Assembly: GCF_000276605.1 (NCBI RefSeq)
Contig: NZ_AKJX01000099.1
Coordinates: forward strand, 1-64,000
DNA length: 64,000 bases
Reading direction: 5' to 3'
Source of the DNA: Acidovorax sp. CF316
GTDB lineage: Bacteria > Pseudomonadota > Gammaproteobacteria > Burkholderiales > Burkholderiaceae_C
The position numbers and the translations under genes were made by a program. Shown here one piece after another: positions 23,570 to 33,865 of this stretch; positions within the stretch are counted from its first letter, which is position 1, and the number at the start of each line of letters is the position of its first letter. The notes under the pieces are model-generated. The model was not told where the DNA came from. It saw only the letters and a list, made by a program, of their open reading frames with translations, and made no database searches.

Positions 23570-25278
23570 CGGCGGGCCCCTTGGGGCTGCTGCATCCAGG
23601 CGGCAGCCGCCGCAGGGGAGGCGTGGGGTTCGGGGGATTCCGGGGAGTCGGTCGTGCCCGCCTGGGCCCGCAGTGTGGCCAGGTGCTGGGGCCACTGGGC
23701 CTGGTTCCAGCAGGGCACGTCGGCAGCCGGCATGGGCCTGCAAAAGACATAGCCCTGGATGGTGGGCAGGCCACAGGCCGCCAGGGTCTGCAGCTCGGCC
23801 GGGGTCTCGACCCCTTCCACCACCACCGACAGGCCGAACTCGCTGGCCAGCGCGCCCACGTGCCGCAGCAGCGACTGGCGCCGAGGGTCCTGGGCCAGCT
23901 GGCGCATGAACAGGCGGTCGCACTTGATGCCGGCAATCGGCAGGTCGGCCAGCATGCCCAGCGAGGAGTACCCGGCGCCGAAGTCGTCCATCAGCACGCC
24001 CACGCCGATGGCCTGCAGTCGGCGGATGGATTCGAGCATGCGCGGGCCGCTGGCGATCAGTGCGTGCTCGGTCAGCTCCAGCTTGAGGGCGCTGCCGGGC
24101 AGGGCACGGCGCGCGAGCTCGGCCTGCAGCCAGTGCGCGAAATCCTCTTCGAGCAGGGTGGCCGGTGCCACGTTCACGCTGAACTTCGCCGCCGCCATGC
24201 CAGCGCTGCGCCATTGGCAGGCCCAGGCCATGGCGTTGGTCAGGATCAACCGGTCCACCAGGGGCGTCTTGCCCTGCAGTTCGCAGACCAGCAGGAAGGC
24301 CTCGGGATGGATGGGCCCCAGGAGCTCGCTGCGCACCCGCAGCAGCGCCTCGAACTGCACCTCGCCGCTGTCCAGGTCGGCAATCGGCTGGAAGTGCAGG
24401 ACCAGTTGCTCGGGCAGCAGCAGCTGCGGCAGCTGGTCCGCGATCAGCGACAGCTGGATGTCTCCCTCGGGCGCCTGCACTTCGTAGCTGGAGGTGCGCA
24501 TCAGCGACAGGCCGCGGCGCAGCAGCTGCTGGCGCGCCTGGTCGAAGCGCATGTTGCTCAGCTGCTCGGTGGCGATGGCCATGCCGAACAGCAGCACGAT
24601 CACCAGCAGCGCCACCCCGTCGGTGGGCGCGGCGCTGTCGGGCCATTCCAGGGGAAAGGTGTTCACCAGCAGCCAGTGCAGCACCAGGATGGCGGCGCCG
24701 GCCAGGAGCTTGTCCTGCCATTTCTGGGGAATGTAGATGCGCGTCAGGGCCTTCATCTTGGCCGCGCGGTGGCGTATGGAGGTGTAGGCGGCGATGCCGA
24801 TGGCCGTGGCCAGGGCCAGCACGACGGCCAGACCGTTCACCCGCGCATAGCTCGATACGTAGTCTTCGGAGATGGTGAAGTGTGCGGCCAGCATGCCCAG
24901 CGACAGCCCGGTCCCGGCCAGCAGGATGCGTGCCTTGCTGGTGCTGGTGCTCAGCGTGGGGACCGTCAGCCGCGCGCTCAGCGCCATGATGACCAGCCCC
25001 GTGAGCGCGGGCACCAGGCCCAGCATGTGGCCGGCCAGCTCGGCATACATGAGCATGCCCACCACGTCCAGCGCCCACACGACGCAGCCGATGCACAGGG
25101 CGGCATGGGATGCGCTGATGCGCCGGCTCGACGGGTCGATGGCAAAGGCCGTGTGCTCCACGAGCCGCTGGCACACGTGCACGACCAGCGAGGCGAAGAT
25201 CCAGAACAGCAGGCTGTGCAGCAGCGGCGGAAAGCCCACCGCGAACACCTGCGTGGCGTCATGCCCGATTGAAAACAT
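23566..25278 (-). CDS. Membrane-bound EAL-domain protein (cyclic-di-GMP phosphodiesterase)
   Basis: A 570-residue protein: an N-terminal membrane part of seven or eight helices (residues 1-240) that resembles an MHYT sensor (GMLMY and GMLAAHF motifs in place of MHYT), then an EAL domain (about 290-535). Key residues for c-di-GMP hydrolysis are there: EALLR, NVAP, ELTEH, MDDFGAGYSSL, IKCDR, VVEGVET and the final IQGYVF. So it is probably active. The ATG at 25278 follows GGGGGGAAGGG on the minus strand and is preferred to a TTG at 25296. It leads an operon whose four genes all overlap by 4 bp. Confidence 0.88.
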   Translation of the reverse strand: MFSIGHDATQVFAVGFPPLLHSLLFWIFASLVVHVCQRLVEHTAFAIDPSSRRISASHAALCIGCVVWALDVVGMLMYAELAGHMLGLVPALTGLVIMALSARLTVPTLSTSTSKARILLAGTGLSLGMLAAHFTISEDYVSSYARVNGLAVVLALATAIGIAAYTSIRHRAAKMKALTRIYIPQKWQDKLLAGAAILVLHWLLVNTFPLEWPDSAAPTDGVALLVIVLLFGMAIATEQLSNMRFDQARQQLLRRGLSLMRTSSYEVQAPEGDIQLSLIADQLPQLLLPEQLVLHFQPIADLDSGEVQFEALLRVRSELLGPIHPEAFLLVCELQGKTPLVDRLILTNAMAWACQWRSAGMAAAKFSVNVAPATLLEEDFAHWLQAELARRALPGSALKLELTEHALIASGPRMLESIRRLQAIGVGVLMDDFGAGYSSLGMLADLPIAGIKCDRLFMRQLAQDPRRQSLLRHVGALASEFGLSVVVEGVETPAELQTLAACGLPTIQGYVFCRPMPAADVPCWNQAQWPQHLATLRAQAGTTDSPESPEPHASPAAAAAWMQQPQGARR

Positions 25279-25402
25279 CCTGACCCTTCCCCCCAAAATC
25301 TTGTGCAGTCATCATACGACCTGCCCATGTCGGGGAGGCTGGACCCAGGAACTGGGCCGCCATTTCAGCGCTCCATGGCGCTGCACGCCATGCCCGAGCC
25401 GC

Positions 25403-25450
25403 GAAACTGGCACGGCCCAAGCCAGTGCTGCTGCGCGGTGCCACAGGAGG
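25403..25450. repeat. Dispersed repeat, copy C (partial)
   Basis: Positions 25403-25427 match 3941-3965 at 22 of 25 positions and contain arms ACTGGC and GCCAGT around GGCC. The 19-bp end shared by copies A and B is missing. It sits between the start of the EAL gene and the end of modC. Confidence 0.6.
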
Positions 25451-25452
25451 CA

Positions 25453-26547
25453 TCAATTGACGATGGCGACGCCCTTGACCTGGGCGAAGACGGCCTTGCC
25501 CGGCGCCAGTGCCAGGGCCTGGGCCGAGCGCTGCGTCACCCGCGCCAGCAGCCGCGTGGGGCCGGCATCGAGCGCCACCATGCACTGCCCGGGGCTGTCG
25601 GCGTCGACCTGCACCACCGTGGCGGCCAGGATGTTGAGGATGCTGGTGTCCACCTGCTCGGCCAGGGTCAGGCTCACATCGCGCGCCTGGATGCGCAGGC
25701 GCACCGGCGTGCCGGCCGGCCGCTCCGTGGGGCTGGCCAGCAGCAGCTGGCCGCCGGCGAACTGCACGCTGGTGATGTGGTCGTGCGCGTCATGGCGCAG
25801 CACCGTGCCCTCCACCACCGAAGCCGCTGCATCGCCGTGCGCCAGCGGCAGGTCCAGGCGCACCAGCATGTCCTCGGTGCGCCCGCTGGCCAGCACCCGG
25901 CCGTCCTGCATCAGCACCATGTGCGCGGCCAGGCGCGCCACCTCGTCGATGGCGTGGCTCACGTAGAGCACGGGTATCTCCAGCGCCTGGTGCAGCCGTT
26001 CCAGGTAGGGCAGCACCTCGGCCTTGCGCTGGGCGTCCAGCGCGGCCAGGGGCTCGTCCATCAGCAGCACGCGCGGGCCCGTGGCCAGGGCGCGGGCCAT
26101 GGCCACGCGCTGGCGCTCGCCGCCCGAGAGGGCATGGGGCTTGCGGTCCATCAGGTGGGCGATGCCCAGCAGGTCCACCGCCTGGTCCAGCGCCACGGTG
26201 TGCTGCCGCTCCCGGGGAGTGCGCTTGCGGCCGTAGTCGATGTTGCCGCGCACGCTCAGGTGCTCGAACAGGCTGGCCTCCTGGAACACATAGCCCAGCG
26301 CGCGCTGGTGCGTGGGCCGCCAGATGCGCTGGCCATCGTCCTGCCAGACCTCGCCGTTGACCACCACGCGGCCCGGCTCGGCCCGCGCCAGCCCCGCGAG
26401 GGCACGCAGGCTGGTGGTCTTGCCGCAGCCCGAGGGGCCGAACAGGGCGGTGACGCCGCGCCCGGGCAGCGTGAGGTCCACGTCGAGCGTGAAGCCGCCG
26501 GGGCGGGCGAGCACCAGGCGGGCGGAGATCTGGTCGTCTGCAGCCAT
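25453..26547 (-). CDS. modC: Molybdate ABC transporter ATP-binding protein ModC
   Basis: A 364-residue ABC ATPase. Walker A is GPSGCGKTT, the signature LSGGERQRVAMARAL, Walker B VLLMDEPLAALD, and the switch His is in VSHAIDE. Residues from about 295 form the C-terminal TOBE (mop) domain that binds oxyanion and regulates ModC (RIQARDVSLTLAEQVDTSILNILAATVVQVD). The ATG at 26547 shares one base with the modB stop (TGATG). It is the last gene of modABC. Confidence 0.96.
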   Translation of the reverse strand: MAADDQISARLVLARPGGFTLDVDLTLPGRGVTALFGPSGCGKTTSLRALAGLARAEPGRVVVNGEVWQDDGQRIWRPTHQRALGYVFQEASLFEHLSVRGNIDYGRKRTPRERQHTVALDQAVDLLGIAHLMDRKPHALSGGERQRVAMARALATGPRVLLMDEPLAALDAQRKAEVLPYLERLHQALEIPVLYVSHAIDEVARLAAHMVLMQDGRVLASGRTEDMLVRLDLPLAHGDAAASVVEGTVLRHDAHDHITSVQFAGGQLLLASPTERPAGTPVRLRIQARDVSLTLAEQVDTSILNILAATVVQVDADSPGQCMVALDAGPTRLLARVTQRSAQALALAPGKAVFAQVKGVAIVN

Positions 26548-27227
26548 CAGGACACCATGGACGCGCGGCGGCGTGTGAGGTTCAGGCCCAGCAGCACCAG
26601 GAAGGAGAAGGCCACCATGCCGCCCGCCAGCCAGTGGGCCTGGGTGTATTCGAGGGCTTCCACATGGTCGTAGATCTGCACCGAGACCACGCGCGTCACG
26701 CCCGGGATGTTGCCGCCCAGCATGAGCACCACGCCGAACTCGCCCACCGTGTGGGCAAAGCTCAGGATGGCCGCGGTGATGAAGCCCGGGCGCGCCAGCG
26801 GCAGTACCACGGTGAAGAACCGGTCCAGCGGCCCGGCGCCCAGCGTCGCTGCCGCCTCGAGCGGCCGGGTGCCGATGGCCTCGAACGCCGCCTGCAGCGG
26901 CTGCACCGCGAACGGCAGCGAATAGATCAGCGAGCCCGCCACCAGCCCCCAGAAGGTGAAGGGCAGGGCGCCCACGCCCAGCCACTGCGTGAACTGCCCG
27001 ATGGGCCCGTTGGGGCCCATGGTGACCAGCAGGTAAAAACCGATCACCGTGGGCGGCAGCACCAGCGGCAGCGCCACCACGGCCGACACCGGCCCGCGCC
27101 AGCGCGAGGGCGTGTGCGCCAGCCACCAGGCCAGCGGCGTGCACAGCACCAGTAGCAGTGCCATGGTGGTGCCCGCGAGCCGAAGCGTGAGGCCGATGGC
27201 CGCAAGGTCGGCGCTGGAAAAGGGCAT
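26547..27227 (-). CDS. modB: Molybdate ABC transporter permease ModB
   Basis: A 226-residue inner-membrane permease with five to six helices. The sequence [25 protein letters not shown] and the EAA loop ([25 protein letters not shown]) are the ModB pattern, and [34 protein letters not shown] is the conserved C-terminal region. It follows modA by 31 bp and overlaps modC by one base. Confidence 0.96.
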   Translation of the reverse strand: MPFSSADLAAIGLTLRLAGTTMALLLVLCTPLAWWLAHTPSRWRGPVSAVVALPLVLPPTVIGFYLLVTMGPNGPIGQFTQWLGVGALPFTFWGLVAGSLIYSLPFAVQPLQAAFEAIGTRPLEAAATLGAGPLDRFFTVVLPLARPGFITAAILSFAHTVGEFGVVLMLGGNIPGVTRVVSVQIYDHVEALEYTQAHWLAGGMVAFSFLVLLGLNLTRRRASMVS

Positions 27228-27258
27228 GGACAGTAGCGAGGGAGCGTGCGGGAACTAG

Positions 27259-28066
<808 letters not shown>

Positions 28067-28145
28067 AAAGCAGGCGCCGTGGCGCGCTGGCAGCCCTTGT
28101 GGCGCGTGGCGGTATTCGGGCCGCATCCCCTACACTGTGTCCACC

Positions 28146-28781
28146 ATGCTGATGTTCCCTCCTGAAATCCTTGCCGCCTACCTTGTTGCCGTGATGGTCG
28201 TGGTCTTTGCGCCGGGGCCGGACAACATCCTGGCCATCAGCCGCGGCCTGAGCCAGGGGCGCCTGGCGGCGGTGCTGTCCTCCATCGGTGCGGGCCTGGG
28301 CATCATGGTGCACACAGTGGCCGCCACGCTGGGGCTCACGCTCATCGTGCAGGCCTCGCCGCTGGCCTTCTGGGCCGTGAAGATCGCCGGCGCGGCCTAC
28401 CTGCTGTACCTGGGGTACAAGGCGCTGACCTCGGGCAACCTGATCTCGTTCGCGCCGGCCGCGCGCCAGCCACTGGCCAAGGTGTTCGGCGTGGGCCTGT
28501 TCTCCAACGTGCTCAACCCCAAGCCGGGGCTGTTCGTGCTGGCCTTCATCCCGCAGTTCGTCGATGCATCGCGCGGCCCCGTGGCCACGCAGATGCTGGT
28601 GTACGGCGCCATCTTCGCGGTGCTCACGGCGCTCATCTTCTCGGTGCTGGGCAGTTGCGCGGCGCAGCTCTCGGGCTGGCTGGCGCGCCGCCCGCGTGCC
28701 ACGAAGTGGCTCAATACCGGCGCGGGCGTCACCTTCATCGCCTCGGGCATTTCGGTGCTGGCACTGGGCAACCGGCGCTAG
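28146..28781 (+). CDS. LysE/RhtB-family exporter
   Basis: A 211-residue membrane protein with the LysE pattern: PGPDNILAISRGLSQGRLAAVLSSIGAGLGIMVH in the first third and FSNVLNPKPGLFVLAFIPQFV in the middle. Such proteins export amino acids or derivatives. A GTG at 28137 and ATGs at 28146 and 28152 are possible starts; I chose 28146. It is divergent from modA and lies 18 bp before modE, so it is probably co-transcribed with modE. The link between an amino-acid exporter and molybdate control is unclear. Confidence 0.88.
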   Translation: MLMFPPEILAAYLVAVMVVVFAPGPDNILAISRGLSQGRLAAVLSSIGAGLGIMVHTVAATLGLTLIVQASPLAFWAVKIAGAAYLLYLGYKALTSGNLISFAPAARQPLAKVFGVGLFSNVLNPKPGLFVLAFIPQFVDASRGPVATQMLVYGAIFAVLTALIFSVLGSCAAQLSGWLARRPRATKWLNTGAGVTFIASGISVLALGNRR

Positions 28782-28799
28782 GCAAGGCACCGCGCCCCG

Positions 28800-29579
28800 A
28801 TGCCCGGTACCCCTCCCGTTTCCTTTGCGGGCGCGCTCAGCCATGACATGGCCGACAAGCGCATCGCCATCCTGCGCGAGATCGGCGCGGGCGGCTCGAT
28901 CTCGCAGGCGGCGCGCGCCGTCGGCGTGAGCTACAAGGCCGCCTGGCAGGCGCTCGACACCCTCACCAACCTGGCCGGCACGCCCCTGGTGGACCGTGCC
29001 GTGGGCGGTGCCGGCGGTGGCGGTGCCCAACTGACCGATGCCGGACACCAGTTGCTGGCCGCCGCCGACGCCATGGCCGAAGCGCGCAGCGCCGTGCTGG
29101 CCCGCTGGGAAGGCCGCGCCGGCCCGGCGGCGGCGCGCCTGTCGGTGCGCACCAGCATGCGCAACCAGTGGCCCTGCACGGTGCAGCGGTTGGAGCCTCT
29201 GGGCCAGATCGTGCGCGTGCACCTGGGGCGGGCCGAGGGTGAGGAGGTGGCCTTCCTCAGCGCCCGCATCACGCTGGAGAGTGTCGAACTGCTGGGCCTT
29301 GCGCCCGGCCTGGCGGTGCAGGCCCTGTGCAAGGCCACGGCGGTGCGTGTCGAGCGCGCCGGCAAAGACATGCTGCCGGCCGAACCCGGCATCTGCCGCC
29401 TGCCCGCCAGGGCAGTGCGCGTGGTGCGGGGGGAGTCGGGGGATGAAGTGTCTGCGGAGCTGGACGGGGGCATCCAGATGGTGGGCTTTGCTGCCCCCGA
29501 CAGCGGCCTGCGTGCCGGCAGCCGGGTGCTGCTGGTCGTGGAAGACAACGCTGTGGTGATCGCGCTGGCCCAGGGCTGA
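28800..29579 (+). CDS. modE: Molybdate-responsive regulator ModE
   Basis: A 259-residue full-length ModE. The N-terminal winged helix has GSISQAARAVGVSYKAAWQALDTLTN and the GGAGGGGAQLTDAG turn that is almost unique to ModE. Two mop (TOBE) domains follow, about residues 118-185 (SVRTSMRNQWPCTVQRLEPLGQIVRVHL) and 198-259, which bind molybdate at the dimer interface. Mo-bound ModE usually represses modABC and activates molybdoenzyme genes. The start at 28800 gives a short leader before the HTH; an ATG at 28845 would be too close to it. It converges with the GAF-Fis regulator gene (7 bp gap). Confidence 0.95.
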   Translation: MPGTPPVSFAGALSHDMADKRIAILREIGAGGSISQAARAVGVSYKAAWQALDTLTNLAGTPLVDRAVGGAGGGGAQLTDAGHQLLAAADAMAEARSAVLARWEGRAGPAAARLSVRTSMRNQWPCTVQRLEPLGQIVRVHLGRAEGEEVAFLSARITLESVELLGLAPGLAVQALCKATAVRVERAGKDMLPAEPGICRLPARAVRVVRGESGDEVSAELDGGIQMVGFAAPDSGLRAGSRVLLVVEDNAVVIALAQG

Positions 29580-29586
29580 GCGCGAC

Positions 29587-30738
29587 TCAATGCCCCTTCG
29601 GGGCTCCCAACTTGCGGTACACCGTGGCCCGGCTGATGCCCAGGGCGCGCGCCGCCTCGGCCACATTGCCGCGCGCCTCCTGCACCGCCTGGCGGATGAG
29701 CGCGGTTTCCGCCGCGCGCAGCGGTGCCGCCGCCACGGCAGGCGCCGGCGTGGGGGGCAGCAGGGGCCGCAGGATACTGCCCTGCCGGGGCGCCAGCGCC
29801 AGGCCCTGCAGGCGCAGGCCCGACCACAGTGGCAGGTCCAGCGGCGCGGCGCCCGCATTCTGGCGCTGCGCAGCATCGAACAGCAGGGCCCAGGGCAGGG
29901 CCAGCAGCTCGCTGGCATGGGCGCGGGTGCCCGGCGTGCGCAGCGGCTGGGGCACCAGCTGGCGCGCCGTGCGGTTGCTGCCCTGTATGTAGCCATCGGC
30001 GTCCAGCAGCATCAGGCCATCGCCTTCGCCGCCCAGCGTGCTGCCGGGCCAGTTCAGGCGCAGCAGCAGTGCATGGGGCCGCTGCAGCAGCAGGGCGTCT
30101 TCGATGGCGCGGGCCGAGCGGTCCACCAGGTGGCGCAGTTCGGGCCGCTCGGGCACGTCCACGCCCGTCAGGTCCAGCATGCCGGCGCAGCGGCCCTCGG
30201 GGTCGAACAGCGGCGCACCGGCGCAGCTGTAATGGGTGTTGTCATCGAAGAAGTGCTCGCCCCGGTGCAGCCACACGGGCTGCAGCTCGGCCAGGGCGGC
30301 GCCGATGGCGGTGGTGCCCACGGCCGCTTCCGACAGGTCGATGCCCACGCGGCCGATGGCATGCACGCGCGCGTCGCGGTGGTCGATGGCGCCCTGCACG
30401 TCCACCACCACGCCGCGCGCATCGGTGAGCACCGCGAAGTAGTGCATGCCGGCAATGGCGCGCGTAAGGTGGCCGAGCACCGGGCGTGCGGCCTGCAGCA
30501 GGTGGCGGTGCTGTTCGGCCACGCCGCGCAGCATGGCGGCGCTCACCTGGTCGAAGGCCACGCGCTGGCGCGGCGACTGGCCCTGAGCCAGGCAGCGCTG
30601 CCACGAGCGCACGATCCAGGGCTCGATGCCCAGCGCGGCCGGCACCTGGCCCTGGCTGAACAGGGCGGTGCGGGCGCGGGCGATCAGGGCCTGGCGCTCG
30701 TCGGGCGGTGGCGTGACGGCAGCAGCGGCGGACAGCAT
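29587..30738 (-). CDS. GAF-Fis regulator (AcoR-like, lacking the AAA+ domain)
   Basis: A 383-residue regulator. The N-terminal region and GAF domain (about residues 25-215) match AcoR-type sensors: WQRCLAQGQSPRQ, GRVGIDLSEAAVGTTAIGAAL, HFFDDNTHYSCAGAPLFDPEGRCAGMLDLTGVD. A PAS-like segment follows (GLMLLDADGYIQGSNRTAR), then a Fis-type HTH at the end (QAVQEARGNVAEAARALGISRATVYRKL). The AAA+ domain with GAFTGA that contacts sigma-54 is absent, so it cannot act as a classic sigma-54 activator. The ATG at 30738 has GGGAG before it. It is divergent from the cox cluster and likely controls it. Confidence 0.88.
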   Translation of the reverse strand: MLSAAAAVTPPPDERQALIARARTALFSQGQVPAALGIEPWIVRSWQRCLAQGQSPRQRVAFDQVSAAMLRGVAEQHRHLLQAARPVLGHLTRAIAGMHYFAVLTDARGVVVDVQGAIDHRDARVHAIGRVGIDLSEAAVGTTAIGAALAELQPVWLHRGEHFFDDNTHYSCAGAPLFDPEGRCAGMLDLTGVDVPERPELRHLVDRSARAIEDALLLQRPHALLLRLNWPGSTLGGEGDGLMLLDADGYIQGSNRTARQLVPQPLRTPGTRAHASELLALPWALLFDAAQRQNAGAAPLDLPLWSGLRLQGLALAPRQGSILRPLLPPTPAPAVAAAPLRAAETALIRQAVQEARGNVAEAARALGISRATVYRKLGAPKGH

Positions 30739-30957
30739 GGCGGACTCCCGTGGGGTGGCGGGCCGGTGCACCCACTGCGGGGTGCTTCGGTGTGCAGTGC
30801 GCATGATGCGCGGGCGGTGCACTGCAACATGTTTCATTTTGAGAATATCCGCCGCCGCGCGCCGCCAAGCTAGGGTTGACCCTAGGAATCCGGCCCCGCG
30901 CCCGGCCCAAGATGCGGCTTGCAGATCCAGCCAACACCCTCCCGAGGAGACAGCCAG
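30739..30957. promoter_or_regulatory. Divergent control region of GAF-Fis regulator and cox genes
   Basis: Three dyads are visible: TGCAGTGC (30793-30800) with GCACTGCA (30819-30826), perfect with an 18-bp gap; ATGTTTCA-TTT-TGAGAATA (30829-30847), imperfect; and CTAGGGT-TG-ACCCTAG (30870-30885), perfect. They lie between the two divergent genes and are good candidates for binding by the GAF-Fis regulator. No TGGC...TTGC sigma-54 promoter was seen, which agrees with the missing AAA+ domain. Confidence 0.5.
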
Positions 30958-31428
30958 ATGCAAGTCCAGTTCACCGTCAACGGCCGTGCGGCCAGCGTTG
31001 ATGTCCCCCCCAACACCCTGCTGGTCCACGCGCTGCGAGAGCACCTGATGCTCACCGGCACGCACGTGGGCTGCGACACCAGCCAGTGCGGCGCGTGCAC
31101 CGTGCACGTCAACGGCCGCGCGGTGAAATCCTGCGCCATGCTGGCCGTGCAGGCCCAGGGCGCCGAGGTGCAGACCATCGAGGGCCTGGCCGCGGCCGAC
31201 GGCACCATGCATCCCATGCAGGCGGCCTTCAAGGAATGCCATGGCCTGCAGTGCGGCTTCTGCACCCCGGGCATGGTGATGAGCGCGGTGGACCTGTGCA
31301 CCCACCACCCCAAGGCGGACGAGGGCGAGATCCGCGAGTTGCTGGAGGGCAACATCTGCCGCTGCACCGGCTACCAGAACATCGTGCGTGCCGTCCAGCA
31401 CGGCCAGAAGGCCATGGCGTCGGCCTGA
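30958..31428 (+). CDS. coxS: Molybdenum hydroxylase [2Fe-2S] subunit (CoxS-like)
   Basis: A 156-residue iron-sulfur subunit of a xanthine-oxidase-family enzyme. The N-terminal plant-type [2Fe-2S] site has [16 protein letters not shown], and the C-terminal helical site has [11 protein letters not shown] and [10 protein letters not shown]. All eight cysteines are present. It passes electrons from the Mo centre in CoxL to FAD in CoxM. The ATG at 30958 follows GAGGAGA. Gene order S-L-M differs from the M-S-L order of the well-studied carboxydotrophs. Confidence 0.94.
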   Translation: MQVQFTVNGRAASVDVPPNTLLVHALREHLMLTGTHVGCDTSQCGACTVHVNGRAVKSCAMLAVQAQGAEVQTIEGLAAADGTMHPMQAAFKECHGLQCGFCTPGMVMSAVDLCTHHPKADEGEIRELLEGNICRCTGYQNIVRAVQHGQKAMASA

Positions 31429-31465
31429 GCCCCCGTCCAGAACTCACACACCAGGAGACAAGACC

Positions 31466-33853
31466 ATGGGTGCTTCCGACTTTTCCAAGCTGCCGCACAT
31501 CGGTGAATCGCTTCGCCGCAAGGAAGACTACCGATTCCTCACTGGCGCGGGCCAGTACACCGACGACGTGGTGCTGGCCGCGCAGAGCCACGCCGTGTTC
31601 GTGCGATCGCCGCATGCGCATGCGCGCATCAACAGCATCAACACCGACGCCGCGAAGGCCGCACCCGGCGTGCTGGGCGTGTTCGTGGGCACCGACGTGG
31701 CGGCCGACAGCATCAACGGCCTGCCCTGTGGCTGGCTCATCACCAGCACCGACGGCCAGCCCATGAAGGAGCCGCCGCACCCCATCCTGGCGCAGGGCAA
31801 GGTGCGCTACGTGGGCGACCACGTGGCCATGGTCGTGGCGCTCACGCAGCAGCAGGCGCGCGATGCGGCCGAGCTGGTGGAGGTGGACTACGACGTGCTG
31901 CCCGCCGTGGTCCATGTGGCCGATGCCGCCGCCGGCAAGGTGGCTGGTGCCGGCCTGCATGACATCGCCGACGACAACCATTGCTACAAATGGGCCATCG
32001 GCGACAAGGGGGCGGTGGACTCGGTGTTCGCCAGCGCCGCGCACGTGACGAAACTCGACCTGGTCAACAACCGCCTGATTCCCAACGCGATGGAGCCGCG
32101 CACGGCCATCGGCTCCTACAGCCGGGCCAACGACGAATACACGCTCTACGTGAGCAACCAGAACCCGCACGTCGAGCGCCTGTTGATGACCGCCTTCGTG
32201 ATGGGCCTGCCCGAGCACAAGGTGCGCGTGATCGCGCCCGACGTGGGCGGTGGCTTCGGCTCCAAGATCTTCCTGTACGCCGAGGACGTGTGCCTGACCT
32301 GGGCCGCCAAGAAGCTCAACCGCAACATCAAGTGGGTGGCCGACCGCAGCGAGGCCTTCCTCTCGGATGCCCATGGCCGCGACCACGTGAGCCATGCCGA
32401 GATGGCCATGGACAAGGACGGCAAGTTCCTGGCCATGCGCGTGCACACCGACGCCAACCTGGGTGCCTACCTGTCGACCTTCGCCACGGCCGTGCCCACC
32501 ATCCTCTACGCCACCTTGCTGGCCGGGCAGTACACCACGCCCCAGGTCTATGTGGAGGTGGACGCCTGGTTCACCAACACCGCGCCGGTCGATGCCTACC
32601 GCGGTGCGGGCCGGCCCGAGGCCACCTACCTGCTCGAACGCCTGGTCACGCGCTGCGCCTGGGACCTGGGCCTGTCGCAGGACGAGATCCGCAAGCGCAA
32701 CTTCATCACCACCTTTCCCTACCAGACGCCGGTGGCGCTGCAGTACGACGTGGGCGACTACCACGCCTGCATGACCCAGGCCCAGGAGCTGGCCGACGTG
32801 GCCGGCTTCGAGGCGCGCAAGAGCGCCAGCGCCGCCAAGGGCCTGCTGCGCGGCGTGGGCTACAGCAGCTACATCGAGGCCTGCGGCATCGCGCCGTCGA
32901 ACATCGCCGGCGCCCTGGGCGCGCGTGCCGGCCTGTTCGAATGCGGCGAGGTGCGCGTGCACCCCACGGGCAGCGTGACGGTGTTCACCGGCTCGCACAG
33001 CCACGGCCAGGGGCACGAGACCACCTTTGCCCAGGTGGTGGCGGCGCGCCTGGGCATTCCGGTGGAGAACGTGGACATCGTGCACGGCGACACCGGCCGC
33101 GTGCCCTTCGGCATGGGCACCTACGGCTCGCGCTCCATCAGCGTGGGCGGGGCGGCCATCATGAAGGCACTGGACAAGATCGAGGCCAAGGCCAAGAAGA
33201 TCGCGGCCCACCTGATGGAAGCCAGCGACGCCGACATCGACTTCAGCGGCGGCGAGTTCAGCGTGCGCGGCACGGACAAGAAAATCCCCTTCGGCCAGGT
33301 GGCGCTCACGGCCTACGTGCCGCACAACTACCCGCTTGACAAGCTCGAACCGGGGCTCAACGAAACGGCCTTCTACGACCCGACCAACTTCACCTTCCCG
33401 GCCGGCACCTACATCTGCGAGGTGGAGGTGGACCCGATGACCGGCTCCACCCGGGTGGACCGCTTCACTGCGGTGGACGACTTCGGCACCATCATCAACC
33501 CCATGATCGTCGAGGGCCAGGTGCATGGCGGGCTGGTGCAGGGCATCGGCCAGGCGTTGATGGAGAACTGCGTGTACGACCGCGAAACCGGCCAGCTGCT
33601 CACCGGCAGCTTCATGGACTACGCCATGCCGCGTGCCGATGATTTCCCCGAGTTCAAGCTGGGCCATGTCTGCACGCCCTGCACGCACAACCCGCTCGGT
33701 ACCAAGGGCTGCGGCGAGGCCGGCGCCATCGGCTCGCCGCCCGCGGTGATCAATGCCTTGCTCGACGCCCTGCGCCCGCTGGGCGTGAAGGAATTCGACA
33801 TGCCCGCATCGCCCCACCGCGTGTGGGAAGCCATCCAATCCGCCAAGGCATGA
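31466..33853 (+). CDS. coxL: Molybdenum hydroxylase large subunit, form II CODH-like (CoxL-like)
   Basis: A 795-residue subunit that carries the molybdopterin-cytosine-dinucleotide cofactor. It has VGGGFGSK in the Mo-binding region, AYRGAGR at residues 377-383, and the general base Glu751 in [13 protein letters not shown]. True CO dehydrogenases (form I) have AYxCSFR with the Cys that holds copper; AYRGAGR marks form II, whose members have not been shown to live on CO and may oxidise aldehydes or N-heterocycles. So the substrate is open. AGGAG precedes the ATG at 31466. It is co-transcribed with coxS and coxM. Confidence 0.94.
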   Translation: MGASDFSKLPHIGESLRRKEDYRFLTGAGQYTDDVVLAAQSHAVFVRSPHAHARINSINTDAAKAAPGVLGVFVGTDVAADSINGLPCGWLITSTDGQPMKEPPHPILAQGKVRYVGDHVAMVVALTQQQARDAAELVEVDYDVLPAVVHVADAAAGKVAGAGLHDIADDNHCYKWAIGDKGAVDSVFASAAHVTKLDLVNNRLIPNAMEPRTAIGSYSRANDEYTLYVSNQNPHVERLLMTAFVMGLPEHKVRVIAPDVGGGFGSKIFLYAEDVCLTWAAKKLNRNIKWVADRSEAFLSDAHGRDHVSHAEMAMDKDGKFLAMRVHTDANLGAYLSTFATAVPTILYATLLAGQYTTPQVYVEVDAWFTNTAPVDAYRGAGRPEATYLLERLVTRCAWDLGLSQDEIRKRNFITTFPYQTPVALQYDVGDYHACMTQAQELADVAGFEARKSASAAKGLLRGVGYSSYIEACGIAPSNIAGALGARAGLFECGEVRVHPTGSVTVFTGSHSHGQGHETTFAQVVAARLGIPVENVDIVHGDTGRVPFGMGTYGSRSISVGGAAIMKALDKIEAKAKKIAAHLMEASDADIDFSGGEFSVRGTDKKIPFGQVALTAYVPHNYPLDKLEPGLNETAFYDPTNFTFPAGTYICEVEVDPMTGSTRVDRFTAVDDFGTIINPMIVEGQVHGGLVQGIGQALMENCVYDRETGQLLTGSFMDYAMPRADDFPEFKLGHVCTPCTHNPLGTKGCGEAGAIGSPPAVINALLDALRPLGVKEFDMPASPHRVWEAIQSAKA

Positions 33854-33865
33854 GGAGAGCACACC

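Noticed and set aside
29587-30738. Calling the regulator a sigma-54-dependent activator.
   Set aside because: There is no AAA+ domain or GAFTGA motif between the GAF part and the Fis-type HTH.
31466-33853. Calling the cluster a true (form I) CO dehydrogenase.
   Set aside because: The active-site loop reads AYRGAGR; the copper-ligating Cys of AYxCSFR is missing.
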